The position numbers and the translations under genes are program-made. Source: Rheinheimera nanhaiensis E407-8 (GTDB lineage Bacteria; Pseudomonadota; Gammaproteobacteria; Enterobacterales; Alteromonadaceae). Taken from it: DNA of 64,000 nt. A model generated the notes under the pieces. It did not search any database. It was not told the DNA's origin and worked only from the letters and a program-made list of their open reading frames with translations. How positions within the stretch are numbered: position 1 is the stretch's first letter; every line of letters begins with the position of its first letter. Where the stretch lies: positions 1-64,000 of the forward strand of contig NZ_BAFK01000004.1 in NCBI RefSeq assembly GCF_000296695.1, given 5' to 3'. Of this stretch, positions 22,885 to 32,475 are shown piece after piece.

Positions 22885-25104
22885 TTACTTTAAATGCCGG
22901 TCAAAAAACTGCGTAATGCTTTTATGTAAGTGCGTTTGTACCGGCTGACCAAACATCGAGTGTTTGCTACCCGGGTAATTGATCATGTCAAACAACAGGC
23001 CTTTGTCCTGCAACTGTTTGTAAAGCTTAGTGCTGTGGGTAAACAGCACATTGTCATCAGCCATACCATGATAAATCAGCAAATCGCCTTTTAAGCCGTC
23101 AATATAAGGAAATACAGCGCTGTCGGTATAGCCCTGCGCATTGTCAGCCGGGTGGCCCAGATAGCGCTCAGTGTAGTGGGTGTCATACAAAGCCCAGTCG
23201 GTGACCGGAGCTCCTGATACGCCGGCAGCAAAATAATCACTGGCTTTAAACATGGCCATAATCGCCATATAGCCGCCATAACTGTGGCCATAAATGGCAA
23301 TGTTATCGGCTGCAACATAAGGCAGGCTGCGCAAATATTCTACGCCGCGGATTTGATCCTGTAACTCCACGTCTCCGAGCTTTTTATAGATCGGATCTTC
23401 AAAGGCTTTACCGCGGTTATAGGAGCCGCGGTTATCCAGCTGAAACACCAGATAGCCCTGCTGCACCAGATAATGCAAATACAAGTCGCGCGGGCTAAAG
23501 CTGTTGGTAACCCGCTGCGCATGCGGGCCACCATAAACGCTGACAATTACCGGGTATTTTTTGCCCGGCTCTAATGCCGCAGGCTCGAATATGCGGTAAT
23601 GCAGCGTCTGGCCATCTTCAGCGGTTAAGGTGCCAAAACGGGGCGCCTTAAGCGCACTATAATACGGCGTTAACGGATGCTGGTTATCCAGCGCATTTTG
23701 CTCCAGCCAGGTAAGTAGCTTACCGTCGATAGCTCGCAGCGCCACTTTGTTGGGTGTGCTGACATTGGAAAAGTTATCAATAAAACTGCTGCCATCTTTT
23801 GCCAGCACCAGCGCATGATCAAAACCTGGCTCGGTTAAACGCTGTATTTCGCCATCTTTTAAACTGACCTGATACAAATGCCGCTCCAGCGGTGTGTCTT
23901 TACGGCCGGTAAAAAACACCAGGCCTTTGGCTTCATTGACCGCTTCGAGCTCATCAACCACCCAAGCACCCGCGGTCAGCTGACGCAACAGTTTACCGTT
24001 AAAATCATAGTAATACAGGTGCTTATAGCCGCTGCGCTCAGACGCCCAGATAAAGCCCTGATCATTGTTTAAAAAATGCAGATCGTCATGCAGGTTTAAC
24101 CAGGTGTTACTGGTTTCTGTCAGTAACACCCGTTGTTGGTTCGCGCTCAGGTCGACCAGTCTAAGCTCCAGTTCTTGCTGGTTACGGCTTTGCCACTGAT
24201 AGCTTAAATACTGTGCATTTTTACTCCACTGAACACGGGGCAGATAAACATCGTCATTATCGCCCAGCGGGATCCATTGCACTTTAGCATTGGCCAGGTT
24301 AACCACACCCAGCTGAATTTTCGCATTGGCCGTGCCGGTATAGGGATAGCGCTGGTTAAACAGCTTAATCTCGTCGGCGTAAATCTCGTTGCGCACCACC
24401 TCAGCAACGCCGCTTTCATCGGTGCGGGTAAAGGCAATTTTGCTGTCATCAGGCGCCCACCAGTAACCGGTCATCCGGCCCATTTCTTCCTGAGCGACAA
24501 ACTCGGCCATACCGTTCTTAATCTCGCCTGCGCCATCGAACGTCAGCTGGGTTTCTTTGCCGGTGGCAATCTCCAGTACAAACAGGTTTTGCGCCCGGAT
24601 AAAGGCGACATAACGCCCGGTAGGTGAAATGCTGGCGTCTGTTTCAAACTCACTGGTATTGGTCAGCTTTTTCGCTTTTTTGCCGGCCAGTTCGTAGTAA
24701 TACAAATCACCGTTTAACGGAAATAACAAAGCGTCGCTGTTTTTCGACCAGCTGTAACTGATAATACCCGAAGCAAATAAGCGCAGACGCTCGCGGCGGG
24801 CCTTTTCTTCATCTGACAACACCTCTGCACCACTGACCAGGCTGTCGGCGTCCACCAATAAGCTGTGCTTGCCGTCTTTAATGTGGTATTGCCACAAGTC
24901 TAACCGGTTGGCATCTGCCGCTTTGCCTTTTAAATAAGTGACACGGCTACCGTCTGGTGCCATTGTCAACGAACGTGGCGTGGTGCCACTCAGCGCCGGA
25001 TCAGCAAATAAGCGCTCCAGCTCCAACTGTTTCGCATTTGCCATGCATCCTCCTGCCAACAATAAACTTACTGCCACCACAAAACCTGATAATTTAATTA
25101 GCAT
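22885..25104 (-). CDS. dipeptidyl peptidase IV-like serine peptidase (S9)
   Basis: A 739-residue exported peptidase. A signal peptide (about residues 1-24, ending MANA) is followed by a DPP-IV beta-propeller domain and a C-terminal alpha/beta hydrolase domain. The nucleophile Ser lies in YGHSYGGYMAIMAMF, Asp in HGMADDNVLF and His in YPGSKHSMF. The propeller contains FVAQEEMGRMTGYWW, whose Glu pair fits the S9B motif that holds the substrate amino terminus. It should release Xaa-Pro dipeptides in the periplasm. A Cys follows LLAGG in the signal, but the context is poor for lipidation. It is divergent from upp. Confidence 0.92.
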   Translation of the reverse strand: MLIKLSGFVVAVSLLLAGGCMANAKQLELERLFADPALSGTTPRSLTMAPDGSRVTYLKGKAADANRLDLWQYHIKDGKHSLLVDADSLVSGAEVLSDEEKARRERLRLFASGIISYSWSKNSDALLFPLNGDLYYYELAGKKAKKLTNTSEFETDASISPTGRYVAFIRAQNLFVLEIATGKETQLTFDGAGEIKNGMAEFVAQEEMGRMTGYWWAPDDSKIAFTRTDESGVAEVVRNEIYADEIKLFNQRYPYTGTANAKIQLGVVNLANAKVQWIPLGDNDDVYLPRVQWSKNAQYLSYQWQSRNQQELELRLVDLSANQQRVLLTETSNTWLNLHDDLHFLNNDQGFIWASERSGYKHLYYYDFNGKLLRQLTAGAWVVDELEAVNEAKGLVFFTGRKDTPLERHLYQVSLKDGEIQRLTEPGFDHALVLAKDGSSFIDNFSNVSTPNKVALRAIDGKLLTWLEQNALDNQHPLTPYYSALKAPRFGTLTAEDGQTLHYRIFEPAALEPGKKYPVIVSVYGGPHAQRVTNSFSPRDLYLHYLVQQGYLVFQLDNRGSYNRGKAFEDPIYKKLGDVELQDQIRGVEYLRSLPYVAADNIAIYGHSYGGYMAIMAMFKASDYFAAGVSGAPVTDWALYDTHYTERYLGHPADNAQGYTDSAVFPYIDGLKGDLLIYHGMADDNVLFTHSTKLYKQLQDKGLLFDMINYPGSKHSMFGQPVQTHLHKSITQFFDRHLK

Positions 25105-25120
25105 TATTGCTCCTGCAACT

Positions 25121-25151
25121 TTGCGCTACTCACCCCGGCTGTTTGTATAAT
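25121..25151 (+). promoter_or_regulatory. probable sigma-70 promoter of upp
   Basis: A perfect -10 TATAAT (25146-25151) follows a weak -35 TTGCGC (25121-25126) at 19 bases. Transcription would start near 25158, about 60 bases before the upp ATG. Confidence 0.5.
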
Positions 25152-25220
25152 GCTTCGCACTAAACTGCAAGTAAAAGCCGATTGCGGTATGCTTAGCTGC
25201 GCTAAACAGAGGATTTGCTT

Positions 25221-25847
25221 ATGACACCGACTGAAGTTAACCACCCGCTGGTGAAACATAAAATTGGCCTGCTGCGCGCAGCAGACATCAGCACCAAGCA
25301 ATTTCGCCAGCTGGCAGCCGAGCTTGGCAGTTTATTAACCTACGAAGCCACCCGCGATCTGGCCACAGAGCAGGCCACCATTGAAAGCTGGAGCGGCCCT
25401 GTGGCTATCGAACAAATTCAGGGCAAAAAAGTCACTATAGTGCCGATACTGCGGGCAGGCCTTGGCATGCTCGATGGTGTACTGGAGCTTTTGCCAAGTG
25501 CCCGCATCAGTGTGGTGGGTATTTACCGCGATGAGCAGACCCTTAAGCCAGTGCCCTATTTTCACAAGCTGGCGGCAGATCTGGATCAGCGGCTGGCCCT
25601 GGTGGTCGACCCCATGCTGGCAACCGGTGGCTCACTGATTGCCAGCATAAACTTGCTAAAACAGCACGGCGCAACGCGGATCAAAGCCTTAGTGCTGGTG
25701 GCCGCGCCAGAGGGCATTGCTGCACTACAACAAGCCCACCCGGATGTTGAGCTGTACACCGCCGCTATTGACCGCTGCCTGAACGAGCAGGGCTATATAT
25801 TGCCAGGTTTAGGTGATGCCGGTGATAAGCTGTTCGGCACCAAGTAA
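25221..25847 (+). CDS. upp: uracil phosphoribosyltransferase
   Basis: A 208-residue type I phosphoribosyltransferase that makes UMP from uracil and PRPP in pyrimidine salvage. The PRPP loop is [13 protein letters not shown] (about 125-137), [12 protein letters not shown] (about 73-84) is the uracil PRTase signature, and [17 protein letters not shown] closes the protein as in E. coli Upp (208 residues). The ATG at 25221 has AGAGGA seven bases upstream; a TTG six bases earlier overlaps this site. No uraA permease is adjacent. Confidence 0.96.
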   Translation: MTPTEVNHPLVKHKIGLLRAADISTKQFRQLAAELGSLLTYEATRDLATEQATIESWSGPVAIEQIQGKKVTIVPILRAGLGMLDGVLELLPSARISVVGIYRDEQTLKPVPYFHKLAADLDQRLALVVDPMLATGGSLIASINLLKQHGATRIKALVLVAAPEGIAALQQAHPDVELYTAAIDRCLNEQGYILPGLGDAGDKLFGTK

Positions 25848-25885
25848 CCGTCTTAGCCTGTAATGCGACAAATAAGGAGCATCTT

Positions 25886-26773
25886 TTGCAGTTAGTTCCC
25901 TGGTCTTATCATACGCCGATGGGGTTTACCCTGCGTGGTTATCGTACCCAAGCGCGCGGCAAGCCGGTGCTGCATATGCTGCATGGCAATGGCTTTTGCA
26001 GCCGCATGTACCAGCCGATGCTGCGCCTACTGTATGAAGACTTTGATTTGTTCTTATCTGACGCCCAGGGCCATGGCGACAGCGACCATGGCGGTGCCTT
26101 TGTCGGCTGGAATAAAAGTGCTGAACTGGCGGCGCAAGCCTGGTTGGCGCACAAAGCGCATTATGCCGCTATGCCGGTGTATGGCCTGGGCCACAGCTTT
26201 GGCGGCGTATTAACCGCGCTTATTCATACCACGGCGCCAAGCCCGTTTGCCGCAGCCATTTTGCTCGACCCGGTACTGTTTACCCCCACCATGCTCACCT
26301 TGATGAGTACGCTAAAAGGCGTGCGGCTGTATGACAAAAACCCACTGGCAAAAGCAGCACTGCGCCGCCGGCAACACTGGCCGGATCGCGACAGCGCCCT
26401 GGCATATTTAACTAACCGTGGCATGTTTGCCAACTGGCATCCTGATGCGCTGGCGGCTTATATTGACCATGCGTTAAAACCCACAGAGCAGGGGCTAAGT
26501 TTAAAGTGCCAGCCCGAGCGTGAAGCCGACATTTTTTCATCCTACCCGGATAAGCTCTGGCAGCAATTAAGCCACCACTGCCCGCCAGTGCAGGTGATCT
26601 ATGGTGATAAAAGTTATGACTTTATCTCCAAGGCACTGGCTAAGTGGCAAAAGCGAAATCCGGCCGTTCAGGTGTCTGTTGTCAGTGGCGGCCATTGCTT
26701 TATGCAGGAGCAACCCGAGCTTGCCGCACAGCAAGTACGCCAGGCCATAAAAAATGCTACGTCTGACGCTTAA
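25886..26773 (+). CDS. alpha/beta hydrolase
   Basis: A 295-residue hydrolase with a TTG start supported by AAGGAG six bases upstream. The nucleophile elbow is LGHSFGG (Ser near residue 102), the oxyanion strand reads HMLHGNGFCSRMY, and the catalytic His is likely in VVSGGHCFMQEQP near residue 272. There is no signal peptide, so it is probably cytoplasmic. It could be an esterase or epoxide-hydrolase-like enzyme; the substrate is unknown. It follows upp by 38 bases, so it may be co-transcribed, but no functional link is apparent. Confidence 0.82.
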   Translation: MQLVPWSYHTPMGFTLRGYRTQARGKPVLHMLHGNGFCSRMYQPMLRLLYEDFDLFLSDAQGHGDSDHGGAFVGWNKSAELAAQAWLAHKAHYAAMPVYGLGHSFGGVLTALIHTTAPSPFAAAILLDPVLFTPTMLTLMSTLKGVRLYDKNPLAKAALRRRQHWPDRDSALAYLTNRGMFANWHPDALAAYIDHALKPTEQGLSLKCQPEREADIFSSYPDKLWQQLSHHCPPVQVIYGDKSYDFISKALAKWQKRNPAVQVSVVSGGHCFMQEQPELAAQQVRQAIKNATSDA

Positions 26774-26803
26774 ATAGCTGTTAATGCCGCCACTGAATTC
26801 CGC

Positions 26804-26809
26804 TATAAT
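26804..26809 (+). promoter_or_regulatory. candidate -10 element before the NlpE-META lipoprotein
   Basis: A perfect TATAAT lies within the palindrome CGCTATAATAGCG, 28 bases before the next start codon. The -35 region is weak, so the strength of this promoter is uncertain. Confidence 0.4.
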
Positions 26810-26836
26810 AGCGAAAATTTTAACCCGGGATCCCAG

Positions 26837-27943
26837 ATGAAAAAGCGTTTACTTGTTACCGCCTTGCTGTTGTCAGCTTGCAGTCAGTTACCTACTGAGC
26901 GCAGTGCAAAGGTAGAAACCCTGGTTATCCCAAGCCAGGTAGAGCAGCCCGCAGAGCCTGAAGAAGTGGTGATTGAAAACTCTGACACCACCGAAGCTGT
27001 TGCCACCGATTTTGAGCATATTTTTGTTGATGCCGATATGAGCTTTACCGGCACCCTGCCCTGTGCAGATTGCCCGGGCATCAGTTACCACGTTAATTTA
27101 TATCGCGATGGCCGCTTTGAAGCCCGTCAGGAATACCTGGACCGTAACCAGGTTAACCTGGTTAAAGGCATTTGGTTGCTGGAAAAACGCAGCCTGCATT
27201 TGGTCAACCAGCAGCAGCCGTTACCCGGTTTTCATTTTTTAACCAACAACACGCTGGCGATGCTGGATTTAAGCGGTAAGCCGATTAGCCATAACCAAAA
27301 ATACCAGTTAAGCCGTGAAGCTGAGTTTAAAAAGCTCGATACGCGCCAGGCCATGCTGGGGTTATATAAACTGAGTGATAATCAGGCCAGTTTTACCAGC
27401 TGTCGCAGTGGCGATGTATTAACAGTAGCCAATACCCAGCACCATTTGCCGGTTATGCGCCAGTATCAGCAGGATGAACGTTTTCGTGGTCAGGCCGTAG
27501 TCGCCACCTTAATTGGCCGCCGTGGTCAGGATGATCAGGCCACAACCTTGTTTATTGATAAGTTTGAGCAGTTCTGGCCAGGTGCTATTTGCCCCGATCA
27601 GCAACAGCCTGGCAAAATGCAGGGCATCGTCTGGCGCGCAGAGAAACTGACCAACCGCTACGTGCCACAGCAGCTGAATGTGCGGGTTATTTTTGATCAG
27701 AACGAGCGGCTTTATGGTTTTGCCGGCTGTAACAGCTTTAACGGCCAGTACAAGCAGCGTGCTAACCAGTTAACCGTACAACCGCTGGTCAGTACCCGTA
27801 AATTCTGCGCCGATAGCAGCGAGCTGGAGCAGCAGTTTACCCAGTCATTACAATCGGCAGATCGGGCCGAAGTAAACGGCGACAAGCTACAACTGTTTAA
27901 AAACAATCAGCTTATTCTGCAATTTAAGCCTGCGGTTAACTAA
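26837..27943 (+). CDS. lipoprotein with NlpE-like and META domains
   Basis: A 368-residue lipoprotein with the lipobox ALLLSAC (Cys15). An NlpE N-terminal-like barrel follows at about 75-165, marked by FTGTLPCADCPGISYHV with its CxxC, which in E. coli NlpE is linked to copper sensing and Cpx activation. After a middle segment, the C terminus (about 275-365) is a META/HslJ-like domain with YGFAGCNSFNGQY. Fusions of these two stress-related domains are known in proteobacteria. A role in envelope or metal stress is inferred. It ends at a bidirectional terminator facing rplT. Confidence 0.82.
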   Translation: MKKRLLVTALLLSACSQLPTERSAKVETLVIPSQVEQPAEPEEVVIENSDTTEAVATDFEHIFVDADMSFTGTLPCADCPGISYHVNLYRDGRFEARQEYLDRNQVNLVKGIWLLEKRSLHLVNQQQPLPGFHFLTNNTLAMLDLSGKPISHNQKYQLSREAEFKKLDTRQAMLGLYKLSDNQASFTSCRSGDVLTVANTQHHLPVMRQYQQDERFRGQAVVATLIGRRGQDDQATTLFIDKFEQFWPGAICPDQQQPGKMQGIVWRAEKLTNRYVPQQLNVRVIFDQNERLYGFAGCNSFNGQYKQRANQLTVQPLVSTRKFCADSSELEQQFTQSLQSADRAEVNGDKLQLFKNNQLILQFKPAVN

Positions 27944-27995
27944 CCGCAGCGCGCTCTGGCACCCTACCGTTTGTTAGCGATAAAGCTTAACGCAT

Positions 27996-28023
27996 AAAAA
28001 AAGCCACCCTTGGGTGGCTTTCT
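27996..28023. terminator. bidirectional terminator, end of rplT operon
   Basis: AAAGCCACCC pairs with GGGTGGCTTT around a two-base loop, with A-rich and T-rich flanks. It sits between two convergent genes and ends thrS-infC-rpmI-rplT on the minus strand. Confidence 0.92.
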
Positions 28024-28038
28024 TATAAGCAGCTTAGA

Positions 28039-28398
28039 TTAAGCAGCTAAGGCTTGTTTCGCTTTAGCAACTAAAGCAGTAAAGGCTGCTTTGTCAAATA
28101 CGGCGATGTCAGCTAAAATCTTACGGTCGATTTCTACTGAGGCTTTTTTCAGGCCATCAATGAAACGGCTGTATGATAAACCGTTCATACGTGACGCTGC
28201 GTTGATACGCGCGATCCACAGTTGACGGAACTGACGCTTACGCTGACGACGGTCACGGTAAGCATATTGGCCGGCTTTAATTACAGCCTGGAAAGCAACA
28301 CGATAAACACGACTGCGGGCACCGTAGTAACCTTTAGCCTGGTTTAACACCTTCTTATGACGCGCGCGCGCCGTTACACCACGTTTAACTCTTGGCAT
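28039..28398 (-). CDS. rplT: 50S ribosomal protein L20
   Basis: A 119-residue basic protein beginning [18 protein letters not shown] and including [13 protein letters not shown], fully typical of L20. It binds 23S rRNA early in large-subunit assembly and represses its own operon in E. coli by binding the mRNA leader of rpmI. It follows rpmI by 17 bases. Confidence 0.98.
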   Translation of the reverse strand: MPRVKRGVTARARHKKVLNQAKGYYGARSRVYRVAFQAVIKAGQYAYRDRRQRKRQFRQLWIARINAASRMNGLSYSRFIDGLKKASVEIDRKILADIAVFDKAAFTALVAKAKQALAA

Positions 28399-28415
28399 GT
28401 CAGACTCCTAATTAA

Positions 28416-28613
28416 TTATGCGTACGGCATGCAACGGACTAAGCCGGCGATGTCTACTTTAGCGACTAAGGTTTTTGGACCTAACTGACGCTTACGCTTA
28501 GAGGTCTTCTTCGTCAGGATGTGGCGAAGGTGTGATTGCTTACGTTTAAAGCTACCAGAAGCGGTCTTTTTGAAACGCTTCATAGCACCTTTATTGTTTT
28601 TCATCTTTGGCAT
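28416..28613 (-). CDS. rpmI: 50S ribosomal protein L35
   Basis: A 65-residue basic protein, [20 protein letters not shown] onward, of standard L35 length. It is located between infC and rplT in the conserved IF3 operon. Confidence 0.97.
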   Translation of the reverse strand: MPKMKNNKGAMKRFKKTASGSFKRKQSHLRHILTKKTSKRKRQLGPKTLVAKVDIAGLVRCMPYA

Positions 28614-28658
28614 AGTTAAAAACTCGCATTGTTAAATTACAACGAATAATAAGGCGTC

Positions 28659-28684
28659 AACCCTGCCCTTTGCAGCGCAGGGTT
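28659..28684 (-). promoter_or_regulatory. hairpin between infC and rpmI
   Basis: AACCCTGC and GCAGGGTT form an eight-pair stem in the infC-rpmI spacer. It has no T-run on the minus strand, so it is not an obvious terminator. It may be part of the leader bound by L20, as in E. coli, but the pseudoknot was not resolved. Confidence 0.35.
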
Positions 28685-28701
28685 ACACTTGAAAGCACTT
28701 A

Positions 28702-29244
28702 TTACTTCTTATTTGGGGCCAGCATCATGATCATCTGGCGACCTTCCACCCGTGAAGGGAAAGATTCGCACACGGCAATGTCCGCTAAATCTTCTTTAAT
28801 CCGATTTAACATATCAATACCGATGTCAAGATGCGCCATTTCACGACCGCGATAGCGCAACGTTACTTTAGCTTTGTCACCCTCTTCAATGAAGCGACGC
28901 AGGTTGCGTAGTTTTACCTGGTAATCGCCTTCATCAGTTCCAGGCCGGAATTTTATTTCCTTAATCTGGATCTGTTTTTGCTTCTTCTTTTGCTCTTTCA
29001 GAGCTTTACTCTTTTCGAACAGGAACTTACCGTAGTCCATCAACTTACACACTGGCGGTTCGGCAGTCGGGCTAATCTCTACTAAATCAGCGCCGCTTTC
29101 CTCAGCCAAACGATTGGCTTCAGCAATACTTACTACTCCCAGCTGCTCACCTTCGACACCAATTAACCGCACTTCCGGCAGGTTAATTTCTTCGTTTATC
29201 CTGTTAGGACGGTTTGCAGGTAATGTCTTCTTTCCTACTTTAAT
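28702..29244 (-). CDS. infC: translation initiation factor IF-3 (ATT start)
   Basis: A 180-residue protein, exactly the E. coli length, if it begins with the rare ATT codon at 29244-29242. An ATG-only reading would start at 29172 and lose 24 conserved residues, including [22 protein letters not shown] lies eight bases before the ATT. The start ATT-AAA is the classic IF3 arrangement that lets IF3 repress its own synthesis by rejecting non-standard start codons. The C domain includes [20 protein letters not shown]. It lies 39 bases after thrS. Confidence 0.96.
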   Translation of the reverse strand: MKVGKKTLPANRPNRINEEINLPEVRLIGVEGEQLGVVSIAEANRLAEESGADLVEISPTAEPPVCKLMDYGKFLFEKSKALKEQKKKQKQIQIKEIKFRPGTDEGDYQVKLRNLRRFIEEGDKAKVTLRYRGREMAHLDIGIDMLNRIKEDLADIAVCESFPSRVEGRQMIMMLAPNKK

Positions 29245-29283
29245 AGTATGTTCCTCCGAAAATTATTCTTATCGCTTAACGGC

Positions 29284-31194
29284 TCAGACGCGGTTTTTAA
29301 TTTCAGTGGTCAGCTTCTCTACAAAAGCCGCTACCGACATTTTACCCAAGTCTTCACCCTTGCGCGTTCTCAGTGCAATATCACCGGCTTCCATTTCTTT
29401 ATCACCAACGACAACAAGGTAAGGAATGCGCTTAAGCGTGTGCTCGCGAATTTTAAAGCCTATCTTCTCATTTCTCAAGTCACTTATGACGCGAATGCCA
29501 TGAGATTTGAAAGTTTTTACCAATTCCTGCACATATCCGGCCTGATTATCGGTAATATTCATCACCACGACCTGAGTAGGCGCTAACCAGGCGGGGAAGA
29601 AGCCGGCGTATTCTTCGATTAAAATACCGATAAAACGCTCGATTGAGCCCAAAATGGCGCGGTGGATCATCACCGGCGTTTGCTTATCACCACTTTCGGC
29701 GACAAAGCTGGCACCTAAACGGCCGGGTAAGGCAAAGTCTAATTGCACCGTGCCGCACTGCCAGGCACGGCCTAAACAGTCATGCAGGGTAAATTCAATT
29801 TTCGGGCCGTAAAAGGCGCCCTCACCCGGTTGCAGCTCATAAGCAATATCGTTGGCTTTTAACGCTTCCATCAGGCCCTGCTCGGCGCGGTCCCACATGT
29901 CGTCAGAGCCGATACGCTGTGCCGGCCGGGTCGACAGTTTTACCGCCACGTTTTTAAAACCGAAGGTGCTGTAAGTATCAAATACCATCTGAATACATTT
30001 GGTTACCTCGGCCTGCACCTGATCTTCAGTACAGAAAATATGCGCATCGTCCTGGGTAAAGCCGCGCACGCGCATTAAGCCATGTAAGCCACCGGATGGC
30101 TCGTTACGGTGACAGCAGCCAAACTCGGCCATCCGCAGTGGTAAATCGCGGTAAGACTTCAAACCCTGGTTAAAAATCTGCACATGGCCCGGGCAGTTCA
30201 TTGGTTTAATCGCATATTCGCGGTGCTCTGACTGGGTAGTAAACATGTTGTCGGCGTACTTTTCCCAGTGGCCGGACTTTTCCCACAGCACGCGGTCCAT
30301 CATTAATGGGCCTTTAACTTCATCGTATTCGTACTGGCCCAGTTTTTCGCGCACAAAGCTTTCCAGCTCGCGGAAAATCGTCCAGCCGTCGTTGTGCCAG
30401 AACACCATGCCCGGTGCTTCTTCCTGCCAGTGAAACAGGCCCAGCGCCTTACCAATTTTCCGGTGGTCGCGCTTCTCGGCTTCTTCTAATTGCAGTAAAT
30501 AGGCTGCCAGCTGCTTTTTATCGGCCCAGGCAGTGCCGTAAATACGCTGCAGCATTTTGTTTTTCGAGTCGCCACGCCAATAGGCACCGGCCACTTTCAT
30601 TATTTTAAAGTGCTGGCAAAAACGCATATTCGGCACATGCGGGCCACGGCACATATCGATATATTCTTCGTGGTGATAAAGGCCTGGCTTATCATCACGG
30701 CTAACGTTTTGTTCTAAAATTTCCAGCTTGTAGCTCTCGCCACGTGCTTTAAAAGTATCGACGGCTTCCTGCCAGCTGACTTTTTTCTTGATAACGTCGT
30801 ATTCGGTTTTTGCCAGCTCCAGCATGCGAGCTTCCAGTTTGGCTAAATCATCGCTGCTGATGGGCTGGTCTAAATCAACGTCATAGTAAAAGCCATTATC
30901 AATTACCGGGCCGATGGCCATTTTTACATTGGGCCACAGCTGCTTAATGGCATGGCCTAATAAGTGCGCGCAAGAGTGGCGGATAATTTCCAGGCCTTCC
31001 GCATCTTTGCTGGTAATAATGCTTAAGGTGGCATCGGTGTCGATAGGGTCACAGGCATCGACCAACTGACCATTCACCTTACCGGCAATGGTGGCTTTAG
31101 CTAAACCGGGGCCGATGTCTTTGGCGACATCCATCACAGAAACAGCATGATCAAAAACGCGCTGGCTGCCATCGGGCAGAGTAATAACTGGCAT
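29284..31194 (-). CDS. thrS: threonyl-tRNA synthetase
   Basis: A 636-residue class II synthetase. The TGS domain is at the N terminus ([19 protein letters not shown]), the editing domain carries [16 protein letters not shown] with its zinc-type His motif (about 75-90), the catalytic core contains [10 protein letters not shown] and [20 protein letters not shown], and an anticodon-binding domain closes the protein. It heads the thrS-infC-rpmI-rplT operon. In E. coli ThrRS represses its own mRNA through tRNA-like leader stems; the leader here contains several stems, but I could not assign an operator. Confidence 0.98.
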   Translation of the reverse strand: MPVITLPDGSQRVFDHAVSVMDVAKDIGPGLAKATIAGKVNGQLVDACDPIDTDATLSIITSKDAEGLEIIRHSCAHLLGHAIKQLWPNVKMAIGPVIDNGFYYDVDLDQPISSDDLAKLEARMLELAKTEYDVIKKKVSWQEAVDTFKARGESYKLEILEQNVSRDDKPGLYHHEEYIDMCRGPHVPNMRFCQHFKIMKVAGAYWRGDSKNKMLQRIYGTAWADKKQLAAYLLQLEEAEKRDHRKIGKALGLFHWQEEAPGMVFWHNDGWTIFRELESFVREKLGQYEYDEVKGPLMMDRVLWEKSGHWEKYADNMFTTQSEHREYAIKPMNCPGHVQIFNQGLKSYRDLPLRMAEFGCCHRNEPSGGLHGLMRVRGFTQDDAHIFCTEDQVQAEVTKCIQMVFDTYSTFGFKNVAVKLSTRPAQRIGSDDMWDRAEQGLMEALKANDIAYELQPGEGAFYGPKIEFTLHDCLGRAWQCGTVQLDFALPGRLGASFVAESGDKQTPVMIHRAILGSIERFIGILIEEYAGFFPAWLAPTQVVVMNITDNQAGYVQELVKTFKSHGIRVISDLRNEKIGFKIREHTLKRIPYLVVVGDKEMEAGDIALRTRKGEDLGKMSVAAFVEKLTTEIKNRV

Positions 31195-31568
31195 GATAAG
31201 TCCTTATACAGTGGTGGCCCGTACCAAGGGTCACATGATTAACTACATAAATCTTTTATTCGTGCGCCTTGCGTGACAGTTGACACCCCTTACTAAGGGC
31301 TGTTTGGTACACAACGTGGTACACGTTTTTTGCTGATTATTTGCTGGTAACAGCAAATAATGTACGCGATATCATACAGACAAATGTGTCCTATATATAG
31401 TGCAATAGCATATTTACGCTGCCGGAAAGATAGCAAAAGCAGATGTCGAAACAGCGGTATCAGCTGATATCTTAACAGTCATATTGCCGCAGGCATTAGC
31501 TGCGCAGTTACAGTGAAAAATTGGCAATATCGGCCATACTAAGGTGTCACGGGCAAAGGAGGCACCTT
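31195..31568. other. divergent intergenic region thrS / fructosamine kinase
   Basis: The thrS leader side shows a strong stem TTATTTGCTG-GTAA-CAGCAAATAA (31337-31360), a palindrome CCCTTACTAAGGG (31287-31299), and a direct repeat of GGTACAC at 31316 and 31329 spaced 13 bases. These could be part of a ThrRS operator or a promoter control site. The right side before 31569 has a strong AAAGGAGG ribosome site for the kinase. No RNA gene is recognised. Confidence 0.5.
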
Positions 31569-32429
31569 ATGTGGCAGGCAATTGCTGAGCATATCAACAG
31601 TGAGTTAGACACTGACTTTCAGATTGAGCATAAAACCCAGCTCAGTGGCGGTAGCATTAACCTGGCCTGGCATATCAAAGGCATGGGACAGCAATTTTTT
31701 GTCAAAATAAATCAGCGCGAACAAGCCGAACAGTTTGACAGTGAAGCGCTCAGCCTCAGTGCACTTAGGCAAGCGCATTGTATCCGGGTGCCTAAGGTTA
31801 TTTGCGCCGGCCAAACGCTGGATAAGTCTTTTCTGGTGCTGGAATACTTGCCGTTCGCCGGTGAAACCTTAACCGGCTGGCGCAATCTGGCACAGCAACT
31901 GGCTTTGCTGCACCGCCAGCATGAGCAGGCCATGTACGGCTTTGACTGGGATAACATGCTGGGCAGCACCGTGCAGCCGAACAAGTGGCAAGCGAACTGG
32001 AGCAGTTTTTTCTCAGAGCAGCGGATTGGCTGGTTACTGCAACTGCTGCTGGAGCAAGGCTTCGGCTTTGGCAAAATTGACTATCTGGTCGAACAATGCC
32101 GGCAGCGGCTGACACATTATCAGCCGCCGCCCAGCTTGCTGCATGGCGATTTATGGCGCGGTAATGTTGGCTTTGTTATCGACAGCCCGGCGGTATTCGA
32201 TCCGGCCTGCTACTACGGCGACCGCGAGGCAGATATTGCCTTTAGCACCTTGTTTGGCCGCTTTCCCGACAGCTTCTATCAGGCCTATGATGAGTTTTAT
32301 CCGCTGGATAAGGCTTATTCTGAGCGCAAAGATCTTTATAATCTGTATCATGTGTTAAACCATGCTTATTTGTTTCGCGGCGCTTATCTGGTGCAGGCAC
32401 AAGAGCTGATAAAACAACTGTTTTATTAG
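31569..32429 (+). CDS. fructosamine kinase family protein
   Basis: A 286-residue aminoglycoside-phosphotransferase-like kinase. The start at 31569 has AAAGGAGG; the frame is open 16 codons further upstream but without support. LSGGSINLAWHIKG (nucleotide loop region), VKINQ (Lys), LLHGDLWRGNVGF (catalytic Asp near 195) and FDPACYYGDREADIAF (metal-binding Asp) match the fructosamine/ketosamine-3-kinase group including E. coli YniA. Members phosphorylate sugar-damaged amines so that the adduct falls off proteins. It precedes a pteridine-reductase-like gene by 46 bases. Confidence 0.9.
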   Translation: MWQAIAEHINSELDTDFQIEHKTQLSGGSINLAWHIKGMGQQFFVKINQREQAEQFDSEALSLSALRQAHCIRVPKVICAGQTLDKSFLVLEYLPFAGETLTGWRNLAQQLALLHRQHEQAMYGFDWDNMLGSTVQPNKWQANWSSFFSEQRIGWLLQLLLEQGFGFGKIDYLVEQCRQRLTHYQPPPSLLHGDLWRGNVGFVIDSPAVFDPACYYGDREADIAFSTLFGRFPDSFYQAYDEFYPLDKAYSERKDLYNLYHVLNHAYLFRGAYLVQAQELIKQLFY

Positions 32430-32475
32430 CCTGGCCACACCACAGCGCCCTGCAGTTAACAATACCGGATGACTT

